From Comamonas sp. lk (GTDB lineage: Bacteria > Pseudomonadota > Gammaproteobacteria > Burkholderiales > Burkholderiaceae_C), in contig CAMAQV010000004.1 of NCBI GenBank assembly GCA_945860595.1, positions 50,747 to 114,746 of the forward strand: a DNA stretch of 64,000 bases. The letters are read 5' to 3'. Below are positions 43,386-52,698 of the stretch, one piece after another (position 1 is the first letter of the stretch; the number at the start of each line of letters is the position of its first letter). Under the pieces are notes generated by a model. That model was not told where the DNA came from and searched no databases. It was given only the letters and a program-made list of their open reading frames with translations. The translations under genes were made by a program, and so were the position numbers.

Positions 43386-45272
43386 ATGTCATCTCACCAT
43401 CCAAAGGACTTGTCGTCCAAAGCCATGCTGGCTCTCGTTGTCGGGGCGTTGGGTGTGGTCTTCGGCGATATCGGTACTTCACCTTTGTACGCGCTGCGGG
43501 TCTCGATTGAGGCATCCGGTGCCAAGAGCCCGGCAGAAATCATTGAGGCGGTGTACGGCATTTTGTCGCTCATCACCTGGTCACTGGTATTCGTGGTGAC
43601 GCTCAAATATGTGTTCATCATCATGCGGGCTGACAACCATGGCGAAGGCGGCATTTTTGCCCTCACCGCGTTGGTATCGCAAAGTCTGAGCAAAACGTCT
43701 GCCCTGCGCTGGCCGGTCACGATTGCCGGCGCTATGGGCGCAGCACTGTTTTTTGGCGACAGCATGATCACTCCGGCCATTTCCGTGCTGAGCGCGGTGG
43801 AAGGTTTGGAGGTCTTGTCACCCGACCTGTCCAGGTACGTGATCATGATTTCCTTGGTTTTGATCACCGGCCTGTTCGCGGTCGAACGCTTTGGAACGGC
43901 GGTGATTGGCAAGGTATTTGGGCCAGTGATGCTGGTGTGGTTCACCACTTTGGGCGCGATGGGCTTGGCTGAAGTGGTGCACGCGCCGGGAGTTTTTGCC
44001 GCATTGAATCCGATTACCGGCATTGCATTTTTGGTTAACCATCCGGGCGTGGCCATTGCCATTCTCGGTTCGGTGGTGCTGGCGGTAACCGGTGGCGAGG
44101 CCCTGTATGCCGACATGGGTCACTTCGGGCGCGCACCCATCCAGCGCGCCTGGCTGTATCTGGTGTTCCCCTGCCTGCTACTGAACTACTTTGGCCAAGG
44201 CGCTTTGTTGATCAACGAACCCGCCGCAATCGACAACCCCTTCTACCGATTGGCACCCGACTGGGCACTGATTCCACTGCTGTTCCTGGCGGCTATGGCC
44301 ACCATCATTGCCTCGCAAGCGGTGATTTCCGGTGCTTTTTCCATCGCGACACAGGCCGTGCAACTCGGCTTCATTCCGCGCCTGCTGATAAAACACACCT
44401 CGGCCGAAGAAATCGGGCAGGTCTATGTGTCCAAGGTCAACATCTTCCTGTTCCTGGGTGTCGTGGCGCTGGTGCTGGGATTCCGCAGCTCAGAGCATCT
44501 GGCATCCGCCTACGGCGTATCCGTGACGGGTGCCATGGCGATTGACACCATTTTGGCGGCCTACTTCATGGTCTTCGTGCGGGGTTGGAACAAATGGCTA
44601 TTTCTGCCTCTGTTTGCCGCTTTGTTCGCACTGGACATGGTATTCCTGGGAACCAACTTGTTCAAGTTCTTTGAGGGTGGCTGGCTGCCCGTTAGCGTTG
44701 CGGCCTTGTTGGTTTTCTTGATGCTGTCCTGGATCACCGGGCGCAACCGCCTGCTCAAAGCGCGCTGGAGTAGCTCCACGCCCTTGCCTGACTTTCTTGC
44801 CACGCTGAACAACAGCCATACCCACCGGGTACCCGGAACCGCCATATTCATGGTGCCCCACAGCGATATTGCGCCGATTGCGCTGCTGCACAACCTCAAA
44901 CACAACAAGGTGCTGCACGAGCGGGTGATTTTGATGAATGTGGAGACCGCCAACACGCCGTATGTGCCTGACGAGGAGCGCATCAGCATCACCCATTTTG
45001 AACATAACTTCCACACCGTGGTGGTACGCCACGGCTTTATGGAAGAGCCACACGTAATGCGCGCGGTGGCGCTCTTGCGCGCTCGGGAGTTCCACTTCAG
45101 CCTGATGGAAATCTCGTTCTTCGTCGGCAAGGAACGGGTGGTCGCCCAGCAGTCCTCACCGCTGCTACTGGCGCCCTTTATTTACATGCACCGCACCATG
45201 CAAAGCGCGACGGAATATTTCAAGATTCCGTTCGGTCACGCCATCGAAATCGGTGGCCACATCACGGTCTAA
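43386..45272 (+). CDS. kup: Low-affinity potassium transport protein Kup
   Basis: Constitutive proton-coupled K+ uptake permease. 628 residues: LGVVFGDIGTSPLYALRVS near the N-terminus is the family signature, followed by about twelve helices to residue 450 and a cytoplasmic C-terminal domain (HNLKHNKVLHERVILMNVET, FFVGKERVVA). Start ATG at 43386 (MSSHHPKDLSSKAM); an in-frame TTG at 43374 lies in the leader. Stop is six bases from the convergent modA stop. Confidence 0.97.
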   Translation: MSSHHPKDLSSKAMLALVVGALGVVFGDIGTSPLYALRVSIEASGAKSPAEIIEAVYGILSLITWSLVFVVTLKYVFIIMRADNHGEGGIFALTALVSQSLSKTSALRWPVTIAGAMGAALFFGDSMITPAISVLSAVEGLEVLSPDLSRYVIMISLVLITGLFAVERFGTAVIGKVFGPVMLVWFTTLGAMGLAEVVHAPGVFAALNPITGIAFLVNHPGVAIAILGSVVLAVTGGEALYADMGHFGRAPIQRAWLYLVFPCLLLNYFGQGALLINEPAAIDNPFYRLAPDWALIPLLFLAAMATIIASQAVISGAFSIATQAVQLGFIPRLLIKHTSAEEIGQVYVSKVNIFLFLGVVALVLGFRSSEHLASAYGVSVTGAMAIDTILAAYFMVFVRGWNKWLFLPLFAALFALDMVFLGTNLFKFFEGGWLPVSVAALLVFLMLSWITGRNRLLKARWSSSTPLPDFLATLNNSHTHRVPGTAIFMVPHSDIAPIALLHNLKHNKVLHERVILMNVETANTPYVPDEERISITHFEHNFHTVVVRHGFMEEPHVMRAVALLRAREFHFSLMEISFFVGKERVVAQQSSPLLLAPFIYMHRTMQSATEYFKIPFGHAIEIGGHITV

Positions 45273-45278
45273 ACCGGC

Positions 45279-46037
45279 TCAGGGGCCGTAACCCGCAGCA
45301 TGTATCAGTGCGCGGGCTTTGTCGCTGCGCACGTACACCATCCAGGCCAAGGCCGCAGCGCTGCTGCGGCCTTTTTCCAGCAAGACGGCGTCTTGCAGAA
45401 TCGGCGCGTGCATCTGTGCAGGCACAGACCAGGCAGAGCCCTCGCGCAACTGCCCGTCCTGGTAAATCTGCGACAGCGCGACAAAACCCAATACAGCATT
45501 GCCACTGCGGATGAACTGGTAGCTCTGGGAGACGTTTTCCCCCTGCACCATGCGCGGTGCCAGCGACTGCGCCAAACCCATTGTTGCCAGCGTCTCCATG
45601 GCGGCGCGTCCGTAAGGGGCCAATTTGGGGTTGGGAAGCGCTATTCGCTCAAAACGCCCGCTGCGCAAGATCGCGCCCTGACTGTCTACCGCAGCGGGGT
45701 TAGCACTCCACAGCGCCAAGCGCCCTGTGGCGTAGGTAAAGCGCGAACCCGCCACGGCCAGACCTTCTTTTTCGAGGAGCGCAGGGGTCTCATCGTCTGC
45801 TGCCAAAAACACCTGAAAGGGCGCGCCATTTTTGATCTGGGCATAGAGCGCACCCGTGGAGCCAAAAGCCGGCACGACCTTGTGACCGGTGTCCTGGGCG
45901 AACGCGGCGGCAATTTTTTGTAGCGTGCCGCTGAAATTCGACGCCACGGCGACGCTGACCTCCGCCGCCTGCGACAGATTCAGCACCAGCGCGAACACCA
46001 GGGCCCAGCAGCGTGAGTTTGGTAAAAAAAGGCGCAT
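45279..46037 (-). CDS. modA: Molybdate ABC transporter substrate-binding protein ModA
   Basis: Periplasmic molybdate/tungstate-binding protein, 252 residues. Signal peptide CWALVFALVLNLSQAAEV, then ASNFSGTLQKIAAAFAQDTG with oxyanion-binding Ser, AFGSTGALYAQIKNGAPFQV with the second Ser, and the C-terminal FVALSQIYQDG region. No modB or modC gene is adjacent: it is flanked by kup (convergent) and eda. It may serve a transporter encoded elsewhere or be an isolated paralogue. Confidence 0.92.
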   Translation of the reverse strand: MRLFLPNSRCWALVFALVLNLSQAAEVSVAVASNFSGTLQKIAAAFAQDTGHKVVPAFGSTGALYAQIKNGAPFQVFLAADDETPALLEKEGLAVAGSRFTYATGRLALWSANPAAVDSQGAILRSGRFERIALPNPKLAPYGRAAMETLATMGLAQSLAPRMVQGENVSQSYQFIRSGNAVLGFVALSQIYQDGQLREGSAWSVPAQMHAPILQDAVLLEKGRSSAAALAWMVYVRSDKARALIHAAGYGP

Positions 46038-46071
46038 AGGGCACGCATGGTGCCACAGGCATTCAGGTCCT

Positions 46072-46725
46072 TCAGGGCTTTAAGGCACTGGCATGCGCCG
46101 CCAGCGCGGTGATGCGGGCCCAGTCTCCGGCAGCCAGCGCATCGGCAGGCACCAGCCAGGATCCGCCTACACAGCGCACGTTGGGCAAGGCCAAAAACTG
46201 TGGCGCGTTCTCCGGCGTCAAGCCGCCAGTGGGGCAGAAGTCCACATCGAAAAACGGCCCGCTCCAGGCTTTGAGCATGGCCAGTCCGCCGGCTTGTAAA
46301 GCCGGGAAAAATTTGAGCTGGCTGAACCCGTCAGCCTGGGCCTGCATGATTTCGCTGCCCGTTGCCACGCCGGGAAGAAGCGGCAAACCCAGCGCGCGGC
46401 AGGCCTGGCCCAAAGCGCTGGTGTAGCCGGGACTGACCGCAAAGCGCGCACCGGCATTGACCGCCGCGCGGGCGTCGGCCTCAGAGCGCACGGTGCCAGC
46501 ACCCAGCACCGCTTCCGGCACGCTTTTGGCGATGGCTTCCATGCAGGCCAGCGCCTGCGGCGTGCGCAAAGTGACTTCGAGCATGCGGATACCGCCTGCC
46601 ACCAGCGCGCGCGCCATGGGGACGGCGTGGGCCACATCATGCAAGACGATGACCGGAATCACGGGAGCGTCCTGCATCACCTGCAAGGGAGTCAGGGGCT
46701 GGGCCAAGGGAGAGGTCTGGGTCAT
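46072..46725 (-). CDS. eda: KDPG aldolase (2-keto-3-deoxy-6-phosphogluconate aldolase)
   Basis: Second enzyme of the Entner-Doudoroff pathway, splitting KDPG into pyruvate and glyceraldehyde-3-phosphate. 217-residue TIM barrel; [18 protein letters not shown], catalytic Glu region, [19 protein letters not shown], and the Schiff-base Lys in [30 protein letters not shown] is the phosphate loop. 38 bases downstream of edd in the same direction, the classic edd-eda operon. Confidence 0.97.
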   Translation of the reverse strand: MTQTSPLAQPLTPLQVMQDAPVIPVIVLHDVAHAVPMARALVAGGIRMLEVTLRTPQALACMEAIAKSVPEAVLGAGTVRSEADARAAVNAGARFAVSPGYTSALGQACRALGLPLLPGVATGSEIMQAQADGFSQLKFFPALQAGGLAMLKAWSGPFFDVDFCPTGGLTPENAPQFLALPNVRCVGGSWLVPADALAAGDWARITALAAHASALKP

Positions 46726-46763
46726 GGAAATTTCTCAGTTATTCGGGCTAGGGGGTTCAAAAA

Positions 46764-48620
46764 TCAGAGCCAGCTGCAGGCGCCCTCTTCGGCGCTCAGG
46801 GTATTGCGGCGCATACCGGCAAACAGCTCGCGACCCATGCCGATGCCGTTGGCCGCTGCCAATTCCTCGGGCAAAGTGGCCAGCGCACGCGCGTCCCATT
46901 CGGCCTGTGGCACCAGCGCCTGCAAGATCCCGGCGACCGCGTCCACGCGCACCACGTCGCCATCGCGCACACGCGCCAAAGGGCCGCCCATGGCCGCTTC
47001 CGGCGAAACGTGGATGGCCGCAGGCACGTTGCCCGACGCACCACTCATGCGCCCGTCGGTCACCAGCGCCACCTGGTGGCCCCGGCCTTGCAACACGGCC
47101 AGGGGCGGCGTGAGTTTGTGCAGTTCTGGCATGCCGTTGGCGCGCGGGCCTTGCCAGCGCACCACACAGACCACATCGCGGTCCAACTCGCCCGCTTTGA
47201 AGGCGGCTTGCAGCGCGTCCTGCGAGTCAAAGACCCGGCACGGGGCTTCCACGATGTGGCGCTCCACCGGCACCGCCGAGACTTTGATCACGCTGCGCCC
47301 CAAATTGCCCGACAGCAGTTTGAGGCCGCCGCTGGCGCTAAAGGGCTGGGCTGCCGGGCGCACCACGCTGTGGTCGCCGCCCGTGCCTGCCTCAGCCCAG
47401 GCCAGCCCCTGCCCCGCAGCGGCGCGCTGCGGAATGCGGGTGAAAGCGCGCAAGCCATCCGGGCGCACCGTGCGCACATCCGGGTGCATCAGACCTGCGT
47501 CCAGCAATTCACGGATGACAAAACCAGGACCGCCTGCGGCCTGGAACTGGTTGACATCGGCACTGCCGTTGGGGTAGACCCGGGCCAGCAAAGGCACCAC
47601 GTCGGACAAGGCTGAAAAATCGTCCCAGTCGATCACGATGCCTGCGGCCCGCGCCACCGCCACCCAGTGGATCAAATGGTTGGTCGAGCCGCCCGTGGCT
47701 AAGAGTGCAACCATGGCGTTGACGATGCAGCGCGCGTCCACCAGTTCGCCAATAGGTGCTGCCCCGGTACCCAGCACCGTACGCACGGCCTCGCGGGTCA
47801 GGTCTTCGCGCAGCGCTTCACCCGGATTTACAAAAGCCGTACCGGGTACGTGCAAGCCCATGGCTTCGAGCAGCATCTGGTTGCTGTTGGCCGTGCCATA
47901 AAACGTGCAGGTGCCCTCGCCGTGGTAGGCCGCAGACTCGGCGGCCAGCAGTTCAGCGCGGCCCACCAGACCTTGCGCGGCGCGCTCGCGCACCTGGGCT
48001 TTTTCCTTGTTGGACAGGCCCGAGGCCATGGGCCCGGCAGGGACAAAAACCACCGGCAAATGCCCGAAATGCAAAGCGCCAATCAGTAAGCCCGGCACGA
48101 TCTTGTCGCATACGCCCAGCATCAGCGCGGAGTCGAACACGTCGTGGCTGAGTGCGATGGCCGTGGACATGGCGATAGCGTCACGGGAAAACAAACTCAG
48201 CTCCATCCCCGGGTTGCCCTGCGTGACCCCGTCGCACATGGCGGGCACACCGCCAGCGACTTGCGCCGTTGCCCCCTGGCGGCGGGCCTCGTCCTTTATC
48301 AGGTCGGGGTAATGCTGCAAAGGCGCATGGGCCGACAGCACATCGTTGTAGGCGTTGATGATGCCGATGTGCGGGGCACGCGCGCCCTCCGCCTGCACCA
48401 CCACACCAATCGCGTCCAGGCCGCTGGCGCGGCGCTTGTCGGGGGCGTCCATGGCGGCAAAGGCATGGGCCACATTGGCGCATCCCATGCGCTGGGCACC
48501 GGCCGGGCGCGCGGCCATGGCTGCGACCTGGGCCAGGTAGGCGCTGCGGGTGGGCGCGCTGCGCTGCACGATGCGCTGCGTGACAGCGGACACAGTAGGA
48601 TGGAAAAGCGGTGATGCCAT
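46764..48620 (-). CDS. edd: Phosphogluconate dehydratase
   Basis: First Entner-Doudoroff enzyme: dehydrates 6-phosphogluconate to KDPG using an iron-sulfur cluster. 618 residues (IlvD/Edd family). Cluster and active-site regions visible: [50 protein letters not shown] and [18 protein letters not shown] [17 protein letters not shown] HexR-like palindrome lies 23 bases before the ATG at 48620. Transcribed with eda; divergent from pdxH. Confidence 0.97.
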   Translation of the reverse strand: MASPLFHPTVSAVTQRIVQRSAPTRSAYLAQVAAMAARPAGAQRMGCANVAHAFAAMDAPDKRRASGLDAIGVVVQAEGARAPHIGIINAYNDVLSAHAPLQHYPDLIKDEARRQGATAQVAGGVPAMCDGVTQGNPGMELSLFSRDAIAMSTAIALSHDVFDSALMLGVCDKIVPGLLIGALHFGHLPVVFVPAGPMASGLSNKEKAQVRERAAQGLVGRAELLAAESAAYHGEGTCTFYGTANSNQMLLEAMGLHVPGTAFVNPGEALREDLTREAVRTVLGTGAAPIGELVDARCIVNAMVALLATGGSTNHLIHWVAVARAAGIVIDWDDFSALSDVVPLLARVYPNGSADVNQFQAAGGPGFVIRELLDAGLMHPDVRTVRPDGLRAFTRIPQRAAAGQGLAWAEAGTGGDHSVVRPAAQPFSASGGLKLLSGNLGRSVIKVSAVPVERHIVEAPCRVFDSQDALQAAFKAGELDRDVVCVVRWQGPRANGMPELHKLTPPLAVLQGRGHQVALVTDGRMSGASGNVPAAIHVSPEAAMGGPLARVRDGDVVRVDAVAGILQALVPQAEWDARALATLPEELAAANGIGMGRELFAGMRRNTLSAEEGACSWL

Positions 48621-48642
48621 GGAAAGGTTCCCGAGGAAAATT

Positions 48643-48659
48643 ATGTAACAAAGTTACAT
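48643..48659. promoter_or_regulatory. HexR-like palindrome upstream of edd
   Basis: ATGTAACAAAGTTACAT is a perfect 7-bp inverted repeat with a three-base centre. It keeps the TGTAA...TTACA ends of the HexR operator that controls edd/eda/zwf in many proteobacteria. It sits 23-39 bases before the edd start, a repressing position. hexR itself is not in the window. Confidence 0.7.
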
Positions 48660-48767
48660 GGTTGATGGTAACTCGGAAACAGGGCTCCGAAAAGCCGCGG
48701 CGTTACAGCGGGGTTACCAAAGCATGCTGCCGCCTCGCCCCCAAAGCGCCATCCCTATACTGCCCGC

Positions 48768-49424
48768 ATGAGCACCATTGCCGACCTGCGAAAAAGTTAC
48801 GAACGCGCCGAACTCAATGAAGACGCTTCGCACCCCAACCCCCACGCGCAATTCGCGCAGTGGATGGACGAGGCGCTGCGGGCCGAATTGCCCGAACCCA
48901 ACGCCATGACGCTGGCCACCGTGGGCAGCGATCTGCGGCCCTCCACCCGGGTGGTGTTGATCAAGGGCTATGACGCGCATGGCATCGTGTGGTTCACCAA
49001 CTATGAAAGCCGCAAGGGGCGCGAGCTGGCTGGAAACCCCTTCGCCGCCTTGCAGTTCCATTGGGTCGAGCTGGAGCGGGTGGTGCGCATCGAAGGCGTG
49101 GTGGAGAAGGTCAGCGAGGCCGAGTCCGACGCGTATTACGCCAGCCGTCCGCTGGATTCGCGCATCGGAGCCTGGGCCTCGCCGCAAAGCCAGGTGATCA
49201 CCGGCCGGGGCACGCTGGTGGCCGCTGCAGCGCAGTACGCCGCCCGCTTTCTGCTGCAGCCGCCACGTCCACCGCATTGGGGCGGTTACCGGCTGGTGCC
49301 CGACACCTGGGAATTCTGGCAAGGGCGCAAAAGCCGTTTGCACGACCGTCTGCGCTACCGCAGCGAGGCACGTGACGGATCCGGGCAGCCGCACAACTGG
49401 GTGCGTGAGCGGCTAGCGCCTTAA
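48768..49424 (+). CDS. pdxH: Pyridoxamine 5'-phosphate oxidase
   Basis: FMN enzyme producing pyridoxal 5'-phosphate. 218 residues, family-normal. [20 protein letters not shown] is the N-terminus; [20 protein letters not shown] binds [41 protein letters not shown] and the C-terminal NWVRERLAP are characteristic. Divergent from edd with 147 bases between; its last 12 bases overlap the end of the convergent zinc-finger gene. Confidence 0.97.
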   Translation: MSTIADLRKSYERAELNEDASHPNPHAQFAQWMDEALRAELPEPNAMTLATVGSDLRPSTRVVLIKGYDAHGIVWFTNYESRKGRELAGNPFAALQFHWVELERVVRIEGVVEKVSEAESDAYYASRPLDSRIGAWASPQSQVITGRGTLVAAAAQYAARFLLQPPRPPHWGGYRLVPDTWEFWQGRKSRLHDRLRYRSEARDGSGQPHNWVRERLAP

Positions 49425-49877
49425 GACCGCACTTTGCCGGCCGGTACCGAGAGAGGGCCTCGGACGGCCCGTCGCGGAAGGCTGCACCGGCGCAGGGCTA
49501 CCCGCCTCCGCTTCCTCTTGGCAGGCCATGCAATGCGCGGTCTCTGGCATGGCGTCCAAACGGGCCTCCATGATGGGTCCGCCACACACAGTGCAGATAC
49601 CGTAAGTGCCTTGGTTCAAGCGTTTGAGCGCGGCCTCGAGTTCAATGAGACGGGCGGTTTCGCGCTCGCCGATACAAAAATCCAAATCACGCTGCGTCAT
49701 GCTTTGGGCGTGCGAGTCGCCCGGCCCGGCCATGGTCTCGGCGGCCACGTCCACCCGGTTGCGGCTGCCGCCGCGCTGCTCGGCCATCAAGCGCAGTAAG
49801 TCGGAGAGCATATTTTCCAGCCTCTCCCGGTGGTCCAGGCCATGGTGGTGGGCGATGGGGGAAGTAATGTTATGCAT
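49413..49877 (-). CDS. TraR/DksA-type C4 zinc-finger protein
   Basis: Small (154 residues) DksA-like protein; the family acts on RNA polymerase's secondary channel. Two CxxC pairs: [10 protein letters not shown] and [10 protein letters not shown]. The coiled-coil N-terminal part ([20 protein letters not shown], and [17 protein letters not shown] leading to the zinc finger) is DksA-style, but the acidic tip residues of DksA are not obvious. The N-terminus has a His-rich stretch (HHHGLDHRE). Start at 49877 is tentative; 49925 also possible. Followed by a Pro/Ser-rich C-terminal tail. Confidence 0.85.
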   Translation of the reverse strand: MHNITSPIAHHHGLDHRERLENMLSDLLRLMAEQRGGSRNRVDVAAETMAGPGDSHAQSMTQRDLDFCIGERETARLIELEAALKRLNQGTYGICTVCGGPIMEARLDAMPETAHCMACQEEAEAGSPAPVQPSATGRPRPSLGTGRQSAVLRR

Positions 49878-49961
49878 GCCGCTATGGTGGCGATGCAAGA
49901 GGACCCACGCATTGATGTGGGTCAAATAATGTGCAGGCGCTGCTAGACCTGCGCCATGGGA

Positions 49962-50489
49962 TTACTTGACAGCGACTGCCTCGGTCATCCGGTAGTACAG
50001 CCCATAGGGGTCATCTTTGAGCACCGCAAATTTACCCTCGACTACAACCGCTTCCATGGTGTATTTCACCGGGATTTTGGTTTTCACTTCGACCATACTC
50101 TCTGGCCCACCGGGCAGGCAAAACGAGCAGGTCAGCGGCACTGAGCTGACCAGAAAATGGTTTTGCTTTTCGCCCGGAGACAGCGGCATCATGTAGCCTT
50201 GGATGCGTTGGTTCTTCAGGTTGAGCGCCTGAATATCCGGCCCGAAAACCGGCAGGATGCGGTTTTTCTCGCTCTTGGTTTTCACCGCTGTCAGCAGCCC
50301 CCAAGGCAGCACATCGCTGCGCTCGGCCAGCGGCGCATAGGGGCTGTTGGCACCGTGCACACCGGCGCCCTGCCCGAGTGGAACGCCGCTGATAGGCGAG
50401 TCCAGCGCAGTTTGCGCCAAAGCCAGGCCTGCGCTGCAAACCAATATCCACGCTACCAGTCCCTGCACCGCATCACGCATTGGCTTCAT
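49962..50489 (-). CDS. DUF3299-family secreted protein
   Basis: 175-residue exported protein: signal peptide LVAWILVCSAGLALAQ, then a domain with LNLKNQRIQGYMMPLSPGEK, SSVPLTCSFCLPGGPESMVEV and a C-terminal beta segment, the pattern of the DUF3299 family. Two Cys in CSFC. Last gene of a set with a small periplasmic protein and an ABC exporter pair (50550-52685); in Pseudomonas a DUF3299 protein is encoded with a similar ABC pair in a zinc-responsive operon. Function unproven. Confidence 0.8.
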   Translation of the reverse strand: MKPMRDAVQGLVAWILVCSAGLALAQTALDSPISGVPLGQGAGVHGANSPYAPLAERSDVLPWGLLTAVKTKSEKNRILPVFGPDIQALNLKNQRIQGYMMPLSPGEKQNHFLVSSVPLTCSFCLPGGPESMVEVKTKIPVKYTMEAVVVEGKFAVLKDDPYGLYYRMTEAVAVK

Positions 50490-50549
50490 ACTACTTTTCC
50501 TTCCAAAAAACCAGCCTCTATCCCAGCATAGGATTAGAACCCAGAGGGG

Positions 50550-50795
50550 TCAATGCTGGTGCCGCATGCCGCAAAACTTGCCGATCGCAAGGCCTTTGCA
50601 GGCAACCTGTAGCTCCTTGGCGCAGACCTCCTCCGGCTTTTTGGCCTCGATGCACTTGGCCGCCGCCTCATGGGCTGCGGCGATGGCGCGGTGGCGTGCC
50701 ACATCTTCCTGGCGCTCTTTGTCGCTTTCCGCGCGGGCCGCAACACCAGACAAGGCCAGTACAGCCAGCATGCCCAATAGGATTCTGTTTTTCAT
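50550..50795 (-). CDS. Small periplasmic Cys/His-containing protein
   Basis: 81 residues: signal peptide MKNRILLGMLAVLALSGVAA cut near ARA, then a helical mature part of about 58 residues with four Cys (AKCIEAKK, EVCAKELQVAC, KFCGMRHQH) and a His-ended C-terminus. The cysteines could form two disulfides or bind metal. Starts four bases after the permease gene; no family recognised. Its position suggests a role in the same exporter system. Confidence 0.75.
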   Translation of the reverse strand: MKNRILLGMLAVLALSGVAARAESDKERQEDVARHRAIAAAHEAAAKCIEAKKPEEVCAKELQVACKGLAIGKFCGMRHQH

Positions 50796-50799
50796 GTAT

Positions 50800-52002
50800 T
50801 CACTTCGTTTGTAAAAGTTGAAGAACGTCGCTGCGATAAGCCCCCCAAGCGGGCAGGAGGGCGGCTGTCAGCGACACAGCCAGTGCCAAAGCGGGCACCA
50901 CCGCTAGCTCGGACGGCCAATGCAGGCCACCGGTGAGCAATGCGCTATCCAGCCCCAGGAAAAACACCAGGGCAGCCATAAAAATTTGGCCCAGCAGCAG
51001 ACCTGCGGCACTGGCCAATACGCCCAACCACAAGGCTTCGGCCAGCAAAAGAAAGGCGATACGCGCAGGCGGCGCGCCCAGCATGCGCAGCAGCGCCAGA
51101 TCGCCGCGTCGCTCGCGCACCGCGCTCCACAAGGCGATGAACACGCTCAAACCCGCGGTGAGCAGAAGCAGCCCGGCGAAGGCGCGCAGTACATCGGTTC
51201 CCAGGCCCAGCATATGGAGCAATCGGGTGACCTCCAGAGCCGGGGCCGCCGCCTGCATTTCGGTGCTGGTGTTCACCCAACGCGGAAAGCTCATCGCCGC
51301 CAGTGGCGAGCGGTAGCGCACCAGAGCCATGGTGACTTCCCGCTCCTCCTCCATTGCCGCGCGGTCCTGCGCATCCTCGGCGGTGTAATCCTCGTGCACC
51401 TTCCACACCGAGGCGGTGTCGGTCAGAATCAAGCGGTCGAGTACCCCGCCGACCGGCGCGAGCACGCCCACTACGGTGTAGGCGCTATCCCCATGCGCAT
51501 GGCCTCCGGCCGCAAGGCCGTGCGAACCGACAAAGTGCTGCCCCGGGCCAAGACCCAGCGTGCGCGCCACCGTCGCCCCCAGCACCACTTGCATGGGCGC
51601 CTCCCATAGGCGCCCCTGGGCGAGCGTGGCTCCATACAAGCGCGGATAAGCCAAGGTGGTGCCGACGATGCGGTACGCCTGGTAGTTGTCGCCCAGGCTG
51701 ATTGGGATCACCTCAGCGACCAGCGGATTGGTCTTCAAAGCATTGACGGCGCTCAGCGGAACATTGCCGGGCGGCACATCCAGGTGGAGTACGCCGGACA
51801 GAATCAGCTGCATCGGGCTTCCCTTGGCACCCACCACCACATCGATTCCAGCCAGGTCGCGCTGGAAAGCCCGCTCCACCTGCTTGGCCACCAGCAACAA
51901 GAAGGTGATAGACGCCAGCCCCAGTGCCAGCAGCAACACATTCAAGGCCGATGACAAGGGCCGCGACCAAAGGTAGCGCCAGGCCAGTCCAAGCGTGTTC
52001 AT
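50800..52002 (-). CDS. ABC transporter permease, FtsX/MacB/LolE type
   Basis: 400-residue permease with one N-terminal helix (ALNVLLLALGLASITFLLLV), a large periplasmic domain (about 45-270) and three C-terminal helices in the FtsX domain (LLLLTAGLSVFIALWSAVRE, LLLAEALWLGVLASAAGLLL). RERRGDLALLRMLGAPPARI is the coupling loop typical of this class. Pairs with the ATPase at 51999 (four-base overlap). Mechanotransmission or lipoprotein/metal-related export is possible. Confidence 0.92.
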   Translation of the reverse strand: MNTLGLAWRYLWSRPLSSALNVLLLALGLASITFLLLVAKQVERAFQRDLAGIDVVVGAKGSPMQLILSGVLHLDVPPGNVPLSAVNALKTNPLVAEVIPISLGDNYQAYRIVGTTLAYPRLYGATLAQGRLWEAPMQVVLGATVARTLGLGPGQHFVGSHGLAAGGHAHGDSAYTVVGVLAPVGGVLDRLILTDTASVWKVHEDYTAEDAQDRAAMEEEREVTMALVRYRSPLAAMSFPRWVNTSTEMQAAAPALEVTRLLHMLGLGTDVLRAFAGLLLLTAGLSVFIALWSAVRERRGDLALLRMLGAPPARIAFLLLAEALWLGVLASAAGLLLGQIFMAALVFFLGLDSALLTGGLHWPSELAVVPALALAVSLTAALLPAWGAYRSDVLQLLQTK

Positions 52003-52685
52003 ACCGCGACCTCCGGCCCCTGCAAGCGCGGCAGACGCAGGGTCTGAACGTGCCCCGTAGCGGCCGCAGAAGGGCCGGCGAAGAAGTCGCCGACCCGCGC
52101 GTCATGGGTGGCAATCACCAGGGTTGCTCCACGGCGCTGGGCGCTGCTTTGCAGCAGGTGCAGCGCTTCGCGGGCCGCATCGTCGTCCAGACTGGCGGTG
52201 GGTTCGTCGGCGGCAATCACCAGAGGCTGCATCAGCACCGCGCGGGCCAAGGCGACCCGCTGCGCCTGCCCGCCCGAGAGCTGCGCGGGCAAGCGGTCAG
52301 CCAGTTCAGTCACACCGACCGCAGCCAGCGCGGCATCGATGCGGCGGCGGTCCTGCGCCGCGCCCGCAGCCCAAAACGCCAAACCCAGGTTCTGCGCCAC
52401 GGTCAGCGCGGCGCTCATATGCAGCTTTTGCGGCAGGAAGCCGAGCGTGCGGGCGCGCCAGGCGTCGGCCTGCACGCGGTTCAGTGCCGCCAGGTTCTGT
52501 CCCGCCACTTCCAGGGAACCGGCGCCAGGTCGCACCAATGCCGCCACCAAAGCCAGCCAGGTCGACTTACCACTGCCCGAAGGCCCCCGCAGTAACAAGA
52601 CCGCCCCCTGTGCGATGTCCACGTCAGGAAAACGGATGGCGGCGGTGCCGGGGTAGGCGAATTCCAAACCAGTGGTCTTGATCAT
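51999..52685 (-). CDS. ABC transporter ATP-binding protein (LolD/MacB type)
   Basis: 228 residues with Walker A LLRGPSGSGKSTWLAL, signature LSGGQAQRVALARA and Walker B PLVIAADEPTASLDD. Length and class match the LolD/MacB ATPases that drive FtsX-type permeases. I place the start at 52685 (MIKTTGLEFAYPG); the frame is open far upstream but that part is antisense to the DUF455 gene. It begins 13 bases after the stop of the DUF455 gene on the same strand, so the four-gene set may share its promoter. Confidence 0.93.
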   Translation of the reverse strand: MIKTTGLEFAYPGTAAIRFPDVDIAQGAVLLLRGPSGSGKSTWLALVAALVRPGAGSLEVAGQNLAALNRVQADAWRARTLGFLPQKLHMSAALTVAQNLGLAFWAAGAAQDRRRIDAALAAVGVTELADRLPAQLSGGQAQRVALARAVLMQPLVIAADEPTASLDDDAAREALHLLQSSAQRRGATLVIATHDARVGDFFAGPSAAATGHVQTLRLPRLQGPEVAV

Positions 52686-52698
52686 GCAAAGATCGGGT

